From Psychrobacter sp. 4Dc (GTDB lineage: Bacteria; Pseudomonadota; Gammaproteobacteria; Pseudomonadales; Moraxellaceae), in NCBI RefSeq assembly GCF_002836715.1, contig NZ_PJAT01000113.1:1-64000 (forward strand): DNA of 64,000 bases, given 5' to 3'. The translations under genes were made by a program, and so were the position numbers. Every line of letters begins with the position of its first letter. Position 1 is the first letter of the stretch. Below, piece after piece: positions 47,825 through 57,670 of this stretch. The notes under the pieces are model-generated. The model did not search any database, was not told where the DNA came from, and saw nothing but the letters and a program-made list of their open reading frames with translations.

Positions 47825-48265
47825 CTACTCCTCGATGCTACCACCAGCAGCTTCGATAGCTTGCTTAGCACCTTTAGTCACTTTAATACCTTTGAAAGTA
47901 TAAGCTTTAGTGACTTCGCCTGATAGCATTACACGAGCACGCTTCATATCGTGACGGATAAGGTTAGCAGCTTTAAGTGTTTCAAGGCTAACTACATCGC
48001 CTTCAATTTTATTCAGTTCAGAAAGACGTACTTCAGCAGTCTTCATAGCCAGTTTACTGGTAAAACCAAATTTTGGTAGACGACGATATAAAGGCATTTG
48101 ACCACCTTCAAATCCTGAGCGAATGCTAGAACCTGAACGAGATTTCTGACCTTTTACACCACGACCACCAGTCTTACCAAGACCTGAACCGATACCACGA
48201 CCACGACGTTGGGCAGTTTTCTTTGCGCCAACACCTGGTGATAATTCATTTAATCTAAGACCCAT
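47825..48265 (-). CDS. rplO: 50S ribosomal protein L15
   Basis: This 146-residue protein starts [20 protein letters not shown] and has the Gly-rich [20 protein letters not shown]-type core, L15-specific. The start overlaps the rpmD stop (TAATG). Confidence 0.98.
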   Translation of the reverse strand: MGLRLNELSPGVGAKKTAQRRGRGIGSGLGKTGGRGVKGQKSRSGSSIRSGFEGGQMPLYRRLPKFGFTSKLAMKTAEVRLSELNKIEGDVVSLETLKAANLIRHDMKRARVMLSGEVTKAYTFKGIKVTKGAKQAIEAAGGSIEE

Positions 48266-48444
48266 TACGCTTCCTCCACTTTTACCATGTAGTTAACGCG
48301 ATTGACCATACCACGAGTCGAAGGAGTATCTTCTACTACTACAGTATGATTAATACGGCGTAAACCCAATCCTTTCAAGCTCGCTTTGTGGCTCTTTAGG
48401 CGATGGGCACCCGATTTAAATTGAGTGACTTTCATTTTTTTCAT
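48265..48444 (-). CDS. rpmD: 50S ribosomal protein L30
   Basis: This 59-residue protein, with [20 protein letters not shown] after the first three residues and the family [21 protein letters not shown] block, is L30. ATG at 48444 has AGGTGAG about 6 bases upstream; 48435 is a possible alternative start. It was found by reading the gap between rpsE and rplO. The stop overlaps rplO. Confidence 0.95.
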   Translation of the reverse strand: MKKMKVTQFKSGAHRLKSHKASLKGLGLRRINHTVVVEDTPSTRGMVNRVNYMVKVEEA

Positions 48445-48464
48445 CGTAACTCACCTAGTCTAAG

Positions 48465-48980
48465 TTAACCCAAGATTTCGTCTACAGATTTACCACGTTT
48501 AGCTGCCATCTTCTCTGGAGTTGACATATCACGTAAACCGTTAAACGTTGCGCGAACAACGTTAGCAGTATTGGTAGAACCATAACATTTAGTCAAAACA
48601 TCTTTGACACCAGCAACTTCTAATACAGCACGCATTGCGCCACCAGCGATTACGCCAGTACCTTCAGATGCAGGTTGCATGTAGACTTTACTAGCACCAT
48701 GACGTGCTTTGATTGGATGATGCAAAGTTGCATCATTTAGCTCAACAGTAATCATATTACGTTTGGCAGCTTCTAGTGCTTTTTGGATAGCAGCTGGCAC
48801 TTCACGTGCTTTACCACGACCAAAACCTACACGACCATTGCCATCGCCCACTACAGTTAATGCAGTGAAAGAGAAAATACGACCACCTTTAACAACTTTC
48901 GCTACGCGATCAACGGTAACTAAGCGTTCTACTAGACCGTCAGTCTGTTCATTTTTATCATTTTTATCATTTCTAGCCAT
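48465..48980 (-). CDS. rpsE: 30S ribosomal protein S5
   Basis: This 171-residue protein of the 30S body has the double-stranded-RNA-binding N-terminal domain ([19 protein letters not shown]). A Ser-rich Lys/Asp leader ([12 protein letters not shown]) precedes it. [17 protein letters not shown] is the S5 signature. It lies 2 bases after rplR. Confidence 0.98.
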   Translation of the reverse strand: MARNDKNDKNEQTDGLVERLVTVDRVAKVVKGGRIFSFTALTVVGDGNGRVGFGRGKAREVPAAIQKALEAAKRNMITVELNDATLHHPIKARHGASKVYMQPASEGTGVIAGGAMRAVLEVAGVKDVLTKCYGSTNTANVVRATFNGLRDMSTPEKMAAKRGKSVDEILG

Positions 48981-48982
48981 GA

Positions 48983-49333
48983 TTAAAACTCCAATCCGTT
49001 TTCGCGAGCAGCTTCTGCTAAAGCTTTAACTCGACCATGATATTTGAAACCACTACGGTCAAAGGCAACTTTAGTAATGCCAGCTGCTTTTGCGCGTTCT
49101 GCGATCATTTGGCCTACAGACGTTGCTGAATCAGCATTACCAGTCGCGCCTGAACGCAAGCTGCTGTCTAAGGTAGATGCCTGAGCAATCACTTCACCAC
49201 CATTTGGAGAGATAATCTGGGCATAAATATGTTTTGACGTGCGGTTAACCGTTAAGCGATGAACGCCTAAGAAACGGATATGCGCGCGTGTTTTCTTAGC
49301 TCGACGCAGACGAGCTGCTTTTTTATCAAACAT
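48983..49333 (-). CDS. rplR: 50S ribosomal protein L18
   Basis: This 116-residue 5S rRNA-binding protein has the family pattern [16 protein letters not shown] in its middle and ends with [26 protein letters not shown] in pieces such as [17 protein letters not shown]. It lies 11 bases after rplF. Confidence 0.98.
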   Translation of the reverse strand: MFDKKAARLRRAKKTRAHIRFLGVHRLTVNRTSKHIYAQIISPNGGEVIAQASTLDSSLRSGATGNADSATSVGQMIAERAKAAGITKVAFDRSGFKYHGRVKALAEAARENGLEF

Positions 49334-49344
49334 TTCAACTCACC

Positions 49345-49878
49345 TTATTTTTTCTTAGCTTCTTTGCGAATCACATGCTCGTCACTATAACGAATACCTT
49401 TGCCTTTATAAGGCTCAGGTGGGCGGAAACCACGGATGTTGGCGGCTGCTTGACCAAGCTGCTGTTTATTGTTTGATTTCAAAACAATTTCAGTTTGCGT
49501 TGGCGTTTCAGCTGATACACCTTCAGGTAACGTATACTCTACTGGATGAGAATAACCAACGTTCAAGGTTACCTTGTTACCAGTAACTTGCGCGCGATAA
49601 CCAACACCAATCAACTGAAGACGTCTTTCAAAGCCTTCATTTACGCCAGTAACATAGTTGTTAACAAGAGCGCGCATGGTGCCAGTGTGCATCATAGCTT
49701 CTTTTGAATCGACTGTAGGTGAGAAAATGATAGCATCATCTTCCTGTTTCAGCTCGACCAATTCATGCAGGCGTAAAGACATAGAACCGTTCTTGCCTTT
49801 AACTTCGACCTGCCGATCGTTCAAAGTAACGCTTACGCCGTTTGGCAGCGTCACTGGGGCTTTAGCCACACGAGACAT
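49345..49878 (-). CDS. rplF: 50S ribosomal protein L6
   Basis: This 177-residue protein near the GTPase-associated centre starts [15 protein letters not shown] and has the C-terminal signature [13 protein letters not shown]. It follows rpsH after an unusually long 176-base gap for this cluster, which may hold an additional promoter. Confidence 0.98.
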   Translation of the reverse strand: MSRVAKAPVTLPNGVSVTLNDRQVEVKGKNGSMSLRLHELVELKQEDDAIIFSPTVDSKEAMMHTGTMRALVNNYVTGVNEGFERRLQLIGVGYRAQVTGNKVTLNVGYSHPVEYTLPEGVSAETPTQTEIVLKSNNKQQLGQAAANIRGFRPPEPYKGKGIRYSDEHVIRKEAKKK

Positions 49879-50054
49879 AGGAATATTCCTTAAAAAATTT
49901 AACTTCTTTATATTAGCGAAAAAACTAACAGGCTAAAAAGCGTGTTAGTTTAGCATAGTTGACTGTGTTAGACATCTATCAATTCAAAATAATTTAATAT
50001 TACTCAACCGATAGAAGCCTAACAACCATCAAATAGACTTCATCGTCGTTTAGC

Positions 50055-50453
50055 TTACGCTACAAATGCGACGATTTCACCACCGATACCAGCAGCGCGT
50101 GCAGCACGATCGCTCATGATACCTTGGCTAGTAGATACGATAGCAACACCCATACCTTGCTTAACAGTAGGGATAGCGTCTTTACCGCGGAACTGGCGTA
50201 AACCAGGACGGCTATAACGTTGGATAGTCTCGATGACAGCACGGCCTTCGAAATATTTCAATTCAATAGTAAGGGTTGCTTTGTTGTTTTCTTCTTCAGC
50301 AACAACAGCGCTAGCCACATAACCTTCGCTAACTAATAAATCAGCAATTGATTTACGTAATTTAGAGCTCGGCATTGCTACCGATACTTTGTTAGCCATT
50401 TGTGCGTTACGGATACGGGTTAGCATATCCCCAACGGTATCTTGCATACTCAT
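50055..50453 (-). CDS. rpsH: 30S ribosomal protein S8
   Basis: This 132-residue 16S-binding protein starts [20 protein letters not shown] and ends with the S8 signature [22 protein letters not shown], here near [14 protein letters not shown]. In E. coli it represses the spc operon by binding near rplE. It lies 11 bases after rpsN. Confidence 0.98.
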   Translation of the reverse strand: MSMQDTVGDMLTRIRNAQMANKVSVAMPSSKLRKSIADLLVSEGYVASAVVAEEENNKATLTIELKYFEGRAVIETIQRYSRPGLRQFRGKDAIPTVKQGMGVAIVSTSQGIMSDRAARAAGIGGEIVAFVA

Positions 50454-50464
50454 ATAGTTACTCC

Positions 50465-50770
50465 TTACCAGCTTGCTTTACGAACACCAGGCACATCGCC
50501 TTGCATGACACGCTCACGCAGCATATTGCGTGACAAGCCAAACTTGCGGAAGTAACCGTGAGGACGACCGGTGATAGCACAACGATTACGCAGACGTACT
50601 GGTGATGAGTTACGTGGAAGAGCTTGTAGCTCTAACATCGCTTCCATACGAGTTTCGTCACTTGCAGTCATATCACTGATAGTTTCTTTTAGCTTGATAC
50701 GCTTTTCAGCATATTTAGCAACCATTTTTTCGCGCTTTAATTCGCGGTTAATCATGCTCTTCTTTGCCAT
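50465..50770 (-). CDS. rpsN: 30S ribosomal protein S14
   Basis: This 101-residue protein is the longer, zinc-free S14 form; the CxxC pair of the short form is not present. The family block [21 protein letters not shown] is seen in pieces ([15 protein letters not shown]). It lies 12 bases after rplE. Confidence 0.98.
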   Translation of the reverse strand: MAKKSMINRELKREKMVAKYAEKRIKLKETISDMTASDETRMEAMLELQALPRNSSPVRLRNRCAITGRPHGYFRKFGLSRNMLRERVMQGDVPGVRKASW

Positions 50771-50782
50771 AACGTCTTTACC

Positions 50783-51325
50783 TTATTTAAATGGGAAGCC
50801 GAATGCTTTAAGCAACGCACGACCTTCTTCATCAGATTGAGCTGACGTGGTGATTGTCACATCCATACCACGGATACGATCAATCTTGTCAAAATCTACT
50901 TCTGGGAATACGATTTGTTCTTTGATACCCAATGAGTAGTTACCACGTCCGTCAAAGGCTTTAGGTGAAAAACCGCGGAAATCACGAATACGAGGAATTG
51001 CAATGGCAACGAGACGATCTAAAAATTCGTACATTTGCTCACCGCGTAGCGTTACTTTACAGCCAATTGGCCATTCTTCACGAATCTTAAAGCCAGCAAC
51101 TGATTTACGCGCTTTGGTGACAACAGGTTTTTGACCAGCAATCGCGGTCATATCAGCTACAGCACCTTCCAACAATTTCTTGTCTTGAGACGCGCCGCCT
51201 ACACCCATGTTAAGTGTGATTTTAGTGATTTTAGGCACTTGCATCACATTTGCCAAACCAAGCTCTTCTTTGATTTGCTGCTTTAGTTCATCGTTATATA
51301 AAGATTTTAATCTTGCCATTACCAT
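50783..51325 (-). CDS. rplE: 50S ribosomal protein L5
   Basis: This 180-residue protein contacts 5S rRNA and the P-site tRNA. It has the family segments [11 protein letters not shown] and [27 protein letters not shown] lies before the first ATG (51325), and an in-frame ATG two codons later (51319, MARLKSL) matches the start used by relatives. It lies 15 bases after rplX. Confidence 0.97.
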   Translation of the reverse strand: MVMARLKSLYNDELKQQIKEELGLANVMQVPKITKITLNMGVGGASQDKKLLEGAVADMTAIAGQKPVVTKARKSVAGFKIREEWPIGCKVTLRGEQMYEFLDRLVAIAIPRIRDFRGFSPKAFDGRGNYSLGIKEQIVFPEVDFDKIDRIRGMDVTITTSAQSDEEGRALLKAFGFPFK

Positions 51326-51340
51326 TACACCCTTAGTGTC

Positions 51341-51658
51341 TTACGCAGTCGCCACTACTTCACCGCTTGAACGATAGACGCGTTGTTTCTTGCCGTCTTC
51401 GCCAAACTGATAAGTAATACGGTCTGCTTTTTGGGTTTGCGCATTTAAGATTGCGACATTTGAGATATGCAGAAAAGCTTCTTGCTTAAGAATGCCACCT
51501 TCAACACCAGTTGCCTGATTTGGCTTCTGATGTTTAGTAACAATATTAATGCCTTCAACTTTAATACGATCGTTTTTTACAGCTTGTACAGTACCTTGCT
51601 TGCCTTTGTCTTTCCCAGCAATCACGATAACTGTATCGCCTTTACGTAATTTTGACAT
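51341..51658 (-). CDS. rplX: 50S ribosomal protein L24
   Basis: This 105-residue assembly initiator starts MSKLRKGDTVIVIAGKDKGK, a KOW motif, the L24 hallmark. It lies 8 bases after rplN. Confidence 0.98.
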   Translation of the reverse strand: MSKLRKGDTVIVIAGKDKGKQGTVQAVKNDRIKVEGINIVTKHQKPNQATGVEGGILKQEAFLHISNVAILNAQTQKADRITYQFGEDGKKQRVYRSSGEVVATA

Positions 51659-51666
51659 GGATTACC

Positions 51667-52035
51667 TCACAATACTTCTGGTGCTAGTGATACAATTTTC
51701 ATAAACTGATCACCACGTAGTTCACGAGTTACCGGTCCAAAAATACGAGTTGCAATCGGCGCTTTGTTTTGGTTCAACAATACCGCAGCATTGTCATCAA
51801 AACGTAACACAGAACCATCTGGACGACGAACGCCTTTTTTGGTACGTACAACTACTGCATTCATCACGTCGCCTTTTTTAACACGACCACGAGGAATGGC
51901 TTCTTTAACCGTTACTTTAATAATGTCGCCAACTGATGCATAACGACGATGAGAACCACCCAGTACTTTAATGCACTGAACTCGCCTTGCACCGCTATTG
52001 TCTGCAACTTCCAGCATTGACTCAACCTGAATCAT
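51667..52035 (-). CDS. rplN: 50S ribosomal protein L14
   Basis: This 122-residue protein starts [19 protein letters not shown] at ATG 52035, the universal L14 start, and ends [11 protein letters not shown]. It is the first gene of the spc operon. The 183-base gap before it carries the spc promoter match. Confidence 0.98.
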   Translation of the reverse strand: MIQVESMLEVADNSGARRVQCIKVLGGSHRRYASVGDIIKVTVKEAIPRGRVKKGDVMNAVVVRTKKGVRRPDGSVLRFDDNAAVLLNQNKAPIATRIFGPVTRELRGDQFMKIVSLAPEVL

Positions 52036-52184
52036 AGCGTTACTCCACACGTATGAGCAATAAAAACCAGTTGCTGCCGCTAGCACAGAATGAGTAGGAC
52101 GGCATTTTAATATAAATAACCGCGACTTACTCTTAATGTGAGTGATATACGCTCGGCGCAATCAGCATCCTTAAAAAGGCGGCT

Positions 52185-52213
52185 ATTTTAACAGCTTCTG
52201 GCTTTTAATGCAA
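52185..52213 (-). promoter_or_regulatory. spc-operon promoter
   Basis: On the minus strand TTGCAT (52208-52213), a spacer of exactly 17 bases and TAAAAT (52185-52190) form a good sigma-70 match. It sits just after the rpsQ stop, at the S10/spc operon border, with about 150 bases of leader before rplN. Confidence 0.7.
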
Positions 52214-52218
52214 TTTAC

Positions 52219-52494
52219 TTAGATTTTTTCTACTTTTTCAACCACATCAACTAAAGTCCAAGACTTAGTTTTTGAGATTGGACGCGTTTCTTTGATGCGG
52301 ACAAGGTCGCCTTGTTGGCAAACGTTATTCTCATCATGAGCTTTGATTTTCGTAGAACGACGAAGCTGCTTGCCATACAAAGGATGACGAACCAGACGCT
52401 CAATCAAAACTGTGATGGACTTGTCCATCTTGTCGCTGACAACTCGTCCTGTCAATACGCTAGCATTGGTAGCTGTTTGATTGTTATCGCTCAT
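52219..52494 (-). CDS. rpsQ: 30S ribosomal protein S17
   Basis: This 91-residue protein has the OB-fold S17 core [20 protein letters not shown] and the C-terminal [19 protein letters not shown]. It has an ATGA overlap with rpmC and is the last gene of the S10 operon. Confidence 0.98.
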   Translation of the reverse strand: MSDNNQTATNASVLTGRVVSDKMDKSITVLIERLVRHPLYGKQLRRSTKIKAHDENNVCQQGDLVRIKETRPISKTKSWTLVDVVEKVEKI

Positions 52495-52688
52495 GAGTCG
52501 CCTCGTTGTTTCTCGTTAATCAAAGTCTGAAGCTGGGCAATCGTGCGACGATTGGCTCTAACTTCATGGGTATTACCCAACTGACCAGTTGCTTTAGCCA
52601 TACGAATACGGAAAGCATCAAGTTGCTTTTCATCAAGTAACTGGGTCAGTTCTTCTAATGATTTATCACGTAATTCACTGATCTTCAT
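52491..52688 (-). CDS. rpmC: 50S ribosomal protein L29
   Basis: This 65-residue helical protein starts [20 protein letters not shown] and ends with the typical [20 protein letters not shown], here in pieces. It overlaps rplP by one base and rpsQ by four, so translation is coupled. Confidence 0.97.
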   Translation of the reverse strand: MKISELRDKSLEELTQLLDEKQLDAFRIRMAKATGQLGNTHEVRANRRTIAQLQTLINEKQRGDS

Positions 52689-53101
52689 TACATTATCGTC
52701 CGCTTAACAATGGTAGTTTTAAAGGGCAATTTTGCTGCAGCGAGCGTTAATGCATCACGAGCAAGCTCTTCAGATACCCCTTCAATTTCATATAGCACTT
52801 TACCAGGTTTGATTTCGCATACCCAATATTCAACTGGACCTTTACCTTTACCCATACGTACTTCTAATGGTTTATTGGTAATTGGTTTGTCAGGGAATAC
52901 ACGAATCCAAATCTTACCGCCACGCTTAATTTTACGAGTGATGGTACGACGTGCTGCTTCGATTTGACGAGCTGTCATACGACCACGCGTCAATGATTTT
53001 AGACCAATTTGTCCGAATGCAACGGTGCTTCCACGATGAGCTAGCCCAGTGTTACGACCTTTGTGCATTTTACGAAACTTGGTACGTTTTGGCTGTAACA
53101 T
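52688..53101 (-). CDS. rplP: 50S ribosomal protein L16
   Basis: This 137-residue protein starts [17 protein letters not shown] and has the conserved [19 protein letters not shown] region. It shapes the A-site and has the conserved Arg-rich [20 protein letters not shown] block. It lies 3 bases after rpsC. Confidence 0.98.
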   Translation of the reverse strand: MLQPKRTKFRKMHKGRNTGLAHRGSTVAFGQIGLKSLTRGRMTARQIEAARRTITRKIKRGGKIWIRVFPDKPITNKPLEVRMGKGKGPVEYWVCEIKPGKVLYEIEGVSEELARDALTLAAAKLPFKTTIVKRTIM

Positions 53102-53104
53102 AGT

Positions 53105-53827
53105 TTAACCTCTGTCTGAGTTTCGACGGTTTCCACGACCACGGCGTTTTGGCGCACGAGTCTGCTCTTCTTTGACGGGATTATATACACTGTTCATACC
53201 GTCAAGGATTTCGCCACGGAAAATCCAAACTTTAACACCGATGGTGCCGTAAGTTGTCTCTGCACGAATTGACGAGTAGTCAATATCAGCACGGAGTGTA
53301 TGCAATGGCACACGACCTTCACGGTACCATTCACTACGAGCAATCTCAGCACCGCCTAGACGGCCAGACAGCTCAACCTTGATACCTTTAGCACCAGAAC
53401 GCATGCTGTTCTGTACCGCACGTTTCATCGCACGACGGAACATAACACGACGCTCAAGCTGGCTACCGATGCCGTCTGCTACCAAACGTGCATCAAGGTC
53501 AGGTGACGTGATTTCTTCAATGTTGACCTGAGCAGGTACGCCCATAATTTTGGTCAATTCTTTTTGAAGTCTTTCGATATCTTCGCCTTTCTTACCGATA
53601 ACAATACCAGGACGCGCAGTGGCGATGGTAATCTTAGCAGCGCCAGTAGGACGCTCGATCATGATGTTGCTGATCATAGCGTTGTCTAGCTTTTTGCGTA
53701 GATATTCACGAACTTGAATGTCGTTGATTAGGTATTCTGAGTATTGTTTAGGGTTAGCATACCAGTTTGCGTTATGCTTTTTTACAACACCAAGACGAAT
53801 TCCGATTGGATGTACTTTTTGACCCAT
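53105..53827 (-). CDS. rpsC: 30S ribosomal protein S3
   Basis: This 240-residue protein has the KH domain ([16 protein letters not shown]) and the S3 C-terminal domain [21 protein letters not shown], plus a basic Arg-rich tail. It starts [13 protein letters not shown]. It lies 3 bases after rplV. Confidence 0.98.
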   Translation of the reverse strand: MGQKVHPIGIRLGVVKKHNANWYANPKQYSEYLINDIQVREYLRKKLDNAMISNIMIERPTGAAKITIATARPGIVIGKKGEDIERLQKELTKIMGVPAQVNIEEITSPDLDARLVADGIGSQLERRVMFRRAMKRAVQNSMRSGAKGIKVELSGRLGGAEIARSEWYREGRVPLHTLRADIDYSSIRAETTYGTIGVKVWIFRGEILDGMNSVYNPVKEEQTRAPKRRGRGNRRNSDRG

Positions 53828-53830
53828 AAC

Positions 53831-54160
53831 TTATTCTCCTACCTTTATAGTGATGTGACAAGTACGCTTGCTGATACGATCAGCACGGCCTTTGGCACGT
53901 GGTAGGATACGTTTTAGCGTAATGCCTTCATCAACATAGATAGTAGCGACTTTTAGGTCGTCAATATCTAAGCCGTGATTATGTTCGGCATTGGCGATGG
54001 CTGAGTTAAGGCATTTCTTAACAAACACAGCGCCTTTTTTATTGCTATACGTTAGGATATCCAAAGCACGCTCAATAGATTTGCCACGAACTTCATCAGC
54101 AACGAGTCTAACTTTTTGTGCCGATATGGCGGCACCGCGTAATTTTGCAGTTACTTCCAT
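53831..54160 (-). CDS. rplV: 50S ribosomal protein L22
   Basis: This 109-residue protein lines the exit tunnel. [20 protein letters not shown] at ATG 54160 is the family start; longer frames upstream overlap rpsS and are non-homologous. The C-terminal loop ends with [20 protein letters not shown]. Confidence 0.98.
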   Translation of the reverse strand: MEVTAKLRGAAISAQKVRLVADEVRGKSIERALDILTYSNKKGAVFVKKCLNSAIANAEHNHGLDIDDLKVATIYVDEGITLKRILPRAKGRADRISKRTCHITIKVGE

Positions 54161-54170
54161 GGTAAGCACC

Positions 54171-54446
54171 TTATCTCTTAGCTTTTTTGTCAATGCCGTG
54201 ACCACGATACGTACGAGTCGGGGCAAATTCACCTAGTTTATGACCAACCATCTGCTCGCTCACGATAACCGGTACATGAGTACGGCCGTTGTGAACAGAT
54301 AAAGTTAGGCCAACCATTTGTGGCAGAATCATCGAGCGGCGCGACCAAGTCTTAATTGGCTTGCGTGAGTTGGTGTCTAATGCATTCTCAACTTTAGCAA
54401 ACAAGTGCGCGTCTATGAATGGACCTTTTTTCAATGAACGAGGCAT
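54171..54446 (-). CDS. rpsS: 30S ribosomal protein S19
   Basis: This 91-residue protein starts [16 protein letters not shown] and ends with [13 protein letters not shown]. It is next to rplB with 12 bases between. Confidence 0.98.
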   Translation of the reverse strand: MPRSLKKGPFIDAHLFAKVENALDTNSRKPIKTWSRRSMILPQMVGLTLSVHNGRTHVPVIVSEQMVGHKLGEFAPTRTYRGHGIDKKAKR

Positions 54447-54458
54447 GAAATTCTTCCT

Positions 54459-55286
54459 TTATTTCTTCTTGGCGCGACGGCGGATGATCATGTTGTCAGT
54501 ACGCTTATTGTGACGCGTTTTAAGTCCTTTAGACTTCTGACCCCAAGGGCTGGTTGGATGGCGACCTTTGTTACGACCTTCACCACCACCGTGTGGGTGA
54601 TCAACCGGGTTCATAGCGACACCACGAACAGAAGGACGAACACCACGCCAACGTGAAGCACCGGCTTTACCAAGTGATTTCAAGTTGTTTTCAGTGTTAG
54701 AAACTTCACCAATAACAGCGCGGCAATTTACGTGTACACGGCGAGTTTCGCCAGAACGCATACGTAGAATAGCATAAACACCGTCACGACCTAGTAACTG
54801 AACGCTAGCACCCGCAGAACGAGCCATCTGTGCACCTTTACCGATTTTAAGCTCGATATTGTGAATCACAGTACCCAATGGGATGTTTTTTAGCGGTAAG
54901 CAGTTACCTGGACGAATTGGAGAAGTCTCGCCTGACATTACTGTATCACCAACTACTTGTTTCTTAGCAGCGATAATGTAACGACGTTCGCCATCAGCAT
55001 ACTTAAGTAAAGCAATATGAGCAGTACGGTTAGGATCGTATTCGATACGCTCTACCGTTGCTGGGATATTGTCTTTAGTACGTTTGAAATCGATAATGCG
55101 ATAATGTTGCTTATGACCACCGCCAATGTGACGAGTAGTAATGCGGCCATTATTGTTACGACCACCTGACTTGCTTTTTGATTCTAGAAGTGCTGCAAAC
55201 GGACGACCTTTGTACAGGTGTGGATGCACTACTTTTTCAACAAAACGACGGCCTGGTGATGTTGGCTTTGCTCTTACGATAGGCAT
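54459..55286 (-). CDS. rplB: 50S ribosomal protein L2
   Basis: This 275-residue peptidyl-transferase-associated protein has the universal [20 protein letters not shown] and the conserved His in it. It starts [18 protein letters not shown]. It lies 11 bases after rplW. Confidence 0.98.
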   Translation of the reverse strand: MPIVRAKPTSPGRRFVEKVVHPHLYKGRPFAALLESKSKSGGRNNNGRITTRHIGGGHKQHYRIIDFKRTKDNIPATVERIEYDPNRTAHIALLKYADGERRYIIAAKKQVVGDTVMSGETSPIRPGNCLPLKNIPLGTVIHNIELKIGKGAQMARSAGASVQLLGRDGVYAILRMRSGETRRVHVNCRAVIGEVSNTENNLKSLGKAGASRWRGVRPSVRGVAMNPVDHPHGGGEGRNKGRHPTSPWGQKSKGLKTRHNKRTDNMIIRRRAKKK

Positions 55287-55297
55287 GAGTGTAATCC

Positions 55298-55648
55298 TTA
55301 TTCGTTATTCGCTGTTTCACTAGTAGAATCAGTAGTATTCGCTACTTCTTCACCAGCATCAGCCATTTGTACATCTTGACCAGCTTTTAAGGTAACATAG
55401 GCTTTTTTGTAGTCGTTACGACGGCCGATGCTTTTACCAAAACGCTTTGTCTTACCTTTAACATTCAAAGTGTTTACTTTAGTGACTTCAACACCTTCAA
55501 ACATCAACTCAACTGCTTTCTTGACTTCAAGCTTAGTAGCATTAGAATCAATTTTAAATACCTGCACACCAAGTGAGTCGCCAAGCATTTGAGATTTTTC
55601 TGAGAATACAGGCCCTCTTAAGACCTGATAAAGTCTTGCGTTATTCAT
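55298..55648 (-). CDS. rplW: 50S ribosomal protein L23
   Basis: This 116-residue protein is at the exit tunnel rim, the docking site for trigger factor and SRP. The L23 core ([10 protein letters not shown] near residue 11; [18 protein letters not shown] near 69) is complete by residue 91. A 25-residue acidic, Thr/Ala-rich tail follows ([20 protein letters not shown]). E. coli L23 is 100 residues. It overlaps rplD by four bases. Confidence 0.96.
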   Translation of the reverse strand: MNNARLYQVLRGPVFSEKSQMLGDSLGVQVFKIDSNATKLEVKKAVELMFEGVEVTKVNTLNVKGKTKRFGKSIGRRNDYKKAYVTLKAGQDVQMADAGEEVANTTDSTSETANNE

Positions 55649-56247
55649 GCTAGTGCTTCCTCAAATTGTTTCGCAGCTTCAACTGACATGATCACTTTAT
55701 CAAATGCGATCAAGCTCACTGGGTCCACTTCATTTGTACCAAGTACATTGACATGTGGAATGTTGCGAGCAGCTAAGTATAAGTTTTCATCAACTTCTTT
55801 AGTAACGATTAGTGCACGAGGTGCATTCAAATCGTTTAACTTAGCAATCAGTTCTTTGGTTTTCGGCCCAGAAACGCTCAACTCTTCTACCAAAATCAGA
55901 CGCTCTTGACGAATCAATTCTGCTAGGATGCACTGCATCGCACCGCGATACATTTTACGGTTTACTTTCTGTGACCAATCTTGTGGTTTTGCAGCGAATG
56001 CACGACCACCTGAACGCCAGATTGGGCTACGAATAGAACCCGCACGAGCGCGACCAGTACCTTTTTGGCGCCATGGCTTAATACCACCGCCAGAAACTTC
56101 GGCACGTGTTTTTTGTGCGCGTGTACCTTGGCGAGCACCAGCTAAATAAGCGGTGACGACTTGATGCACTAGTGCTTCGTTGAATTCACGACCAAATGCC
56201 GTATCAGAAAGCTCAACCGCCGCACCTGTAACTGTTTTTAAATCCAC
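55645..56247 (-). CDS. rplD: 50S ribosomal protein L4
   Basis: This 200-residue tunnel-lining protein has the extended loop with [19 protein letters not shown]. In E. coli it autoregulates the S10 operon by binding the leader RNA. It overlaps rplW by four bases (ATGA). Confidence 0.98.
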   Translation of the reverse strand: MDLKTVTGAAVELSDTAFGREFNEALVHQVVTAYLAGARQGTRAQKTRAEVSGGGIKPWRQKGTGRARAGSIRSPIWRSGGRAFAAKPQDWSQKVNRKMYRGAMQCILAELIRQERLILVEELSVSGPKTKELIAKLNDLNAPRALIVTKEVDENLYLAARNIPHVNVLGTNEVDPVSLIAFDKVIMSVEAAKQFEEALA

Positions 56248-56261
56248 GTTAATCCCCTTGC

Positions 56262-56900
56262 TTAGGCTTTGACTGACGGACGTACGATAACATCGCCACC
56301 GGTGGCACCTGGGATAGCACCCTTGATGACAAGTAACCCTTTTTCGGCATCAACCGAAATCACTTCTAGGCCCTGAACGGTAACACGTTTGTTACCCATC
56401 TGACCCGCCATCTTCTTGCCTTTGAATACTTTACCTGGTGACTGGTTTTGACCAGTTGAACCATGCGCACGATGAGACACTGAGTTACCATGAGTAGCAT
56501 CTTGCATACTAAAGTTGTGACGCTTAACAGGGCCTTGGAAACCTTTACCTTTGCTCTGTCCTGTCACATCAACCATCTGACCTTGTTCGAACAAGTCAGC
56601 TAGAATCTCGCCACCAATCTCACGACCTTCAAGATCGCTTTCGTTGGCACGGAATTCCCAAACACCACGGCCAGCTTTAACACCAGCTTTAGCGAAGTGA
56701 CCCTTTTGTGCAGCTGTTACGCGGCTGTCACGACGAGTACCTGTGGTAATTTGGATGGCTTGATAACCATCTACATCAGTATTTTTTACTTGAGTAATGC
56801 GGTTTGCATCGACCTCAACAACTGTTACAGGGATAGATGCGCCTGTTTCAGTGAAGACACGGGTCATGCCGCACTTTTTACCGACTAAACCGATCGCCAT
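56262..56900 (-). CDS. rplC: 50S ribosomal protein L3
   Basis: This 212-residue assembly protein starts [16 protein letters not shown] and has the loop around [19 protein letters not shown] with the Gln that is hydroxymethylated/methylated in relatives. It follows rpsJ by 49 bases. Confidence 0.98.
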   Translation of the reverse strand: MAIGLVGKKCGMTRVFTETGASIPVTVVEVDANRITQVKNTDVDGYQAIQITTGTRRDSRVTAAQKGHFAKAGVKAGRGVWEFRANESDLEGREIGGEILADLFEQGQMVDVTGQSKGKGFQGPVKRHNFSMQDATHGNSVSHRAHGSTGQNQSPGKVFKGKKMAGQMGNKRVTVQGLEVISVDAEKGLLVIKGAIPGATGGDVIVRPSVKA

Positions 56901-56949
56901 TTTAGACCTCTTTATATCTTATATTAATGGGTTGGGTGTTTAATGTGCA

Positions 56950-57261
56950 TTAACCCAAAGCAATTTGAACGTCAACACCCGCCGCTAAATCTAATTTCAT
57001 TAGCGCATCCACAGTTTTGTCAGTTGGCTGAACGATATCAACCATACGCTTATGAGTACGGATTTCGTACTGGTCACGAGCGTCTTTGTTAACGTGTGGT
57101 GAGGTTAGAACGTTGAAGCGCTCAATGCGAGTCGGCAACGGTACAGGACCACAAACTTGCGCACCGGTGCGCTTTGCAGTATCAACAATCTCTTGTGCAG
57201 ATTGATCAATCAGACGATGATCAAAAGACTTAAGACGGATACGGATTCTCTGGTTAGCCAT
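56950..57261 (-). CDS. rpsJ: 30S ribosomal protein S10
   Basis: This 103-residue protein starts [20 protein letters not shown] and is the first gene of the S10 operon. It doubles as NusE in antitermination. About 280 bases of leader separate it from a strong promoter match. Confidence 0.98.
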   Translation of the reverse strand: MANQRIRIRLKSFDHRLIDQSAQEIVDTAKRTGAQVCGPVPLPTRIERFNVLTSPHVNKDARDQYEIRTHKRMVDIVQPTDKTVDALMKLDLAAGVDVQIALG

Positions 57262-57546
57262 GCCAGCAAGCTCCTAATATGTGCCTTTGTCATTCTTGCG
57301 TCGCAAGACCATGATCAAAAGCAGTTTGGTTAAATATTCACTTAAAGCGGCCTTCTGTTCTTAACCAGAATGAGTTCTTTATCCGAACTTATAGCGTGCC
57401 AAAAGCAAAATAGTTTAAAGCCCCGCCAACCCTCCTATTAATTGGAAAGTAGCAAAGGCATAATGAAATAGTGCTAGAAACGATGCTCTAGCTGTCATAG
57501 CGCCAGCTTTTTTATTCAGCTGCGCATATATAATTCAGTGGTGTAT

Positions 57547-57574
57547 ATTATACATAGTATTTTAGGTATTGCAA
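57547..57574 (-). promoter_or_regulatory. S10-operon promoter
   Basis: On the minus strand TTGCAA (57569-57574), a 16-base spacer and a perfect TATAAT (57547-57552). The start would be about 57540, giving a leader of about 280 bases before rpsJ. Confidence 0.75.
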
Positions 57575-57606
57575 GAGCAATCTCTAGTATGATTAGAGAT
57601 GCTCTT
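57575..57606. terminator. Hairpin after rng, abutting the S10 promoter
   Basis: AGAGCA[A]TCTCTA pairs with TAGAGATGCTCT with one bulge and a TATGAT-type loop. It is about 65 bases past the rng stop on the minus strand. Its foot abuts the -35 of the S10 promoter, so it may insulate rng from S10. Confidence 0.55.
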
Positions 57607-57670
57607 TCTTAGACTAGCCTTTAGTTAAATAAATATTTCCATCTAGAACTATCATTTGTTTTGAATAATA

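Larger units (their letters stand above)
57262..57670. other. S10 operon leader and promoter region
   Basis: 409 bases contain the S10 promoter (57547-57574), a hairpin ending the rng transcript (57575-57606), and a leader of about 280 bases. The leader includes the dyad AGCTGGCGCTATGACAGCT near 57490-57508, a possible L4-responsive structure. Confidence 0.55.
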
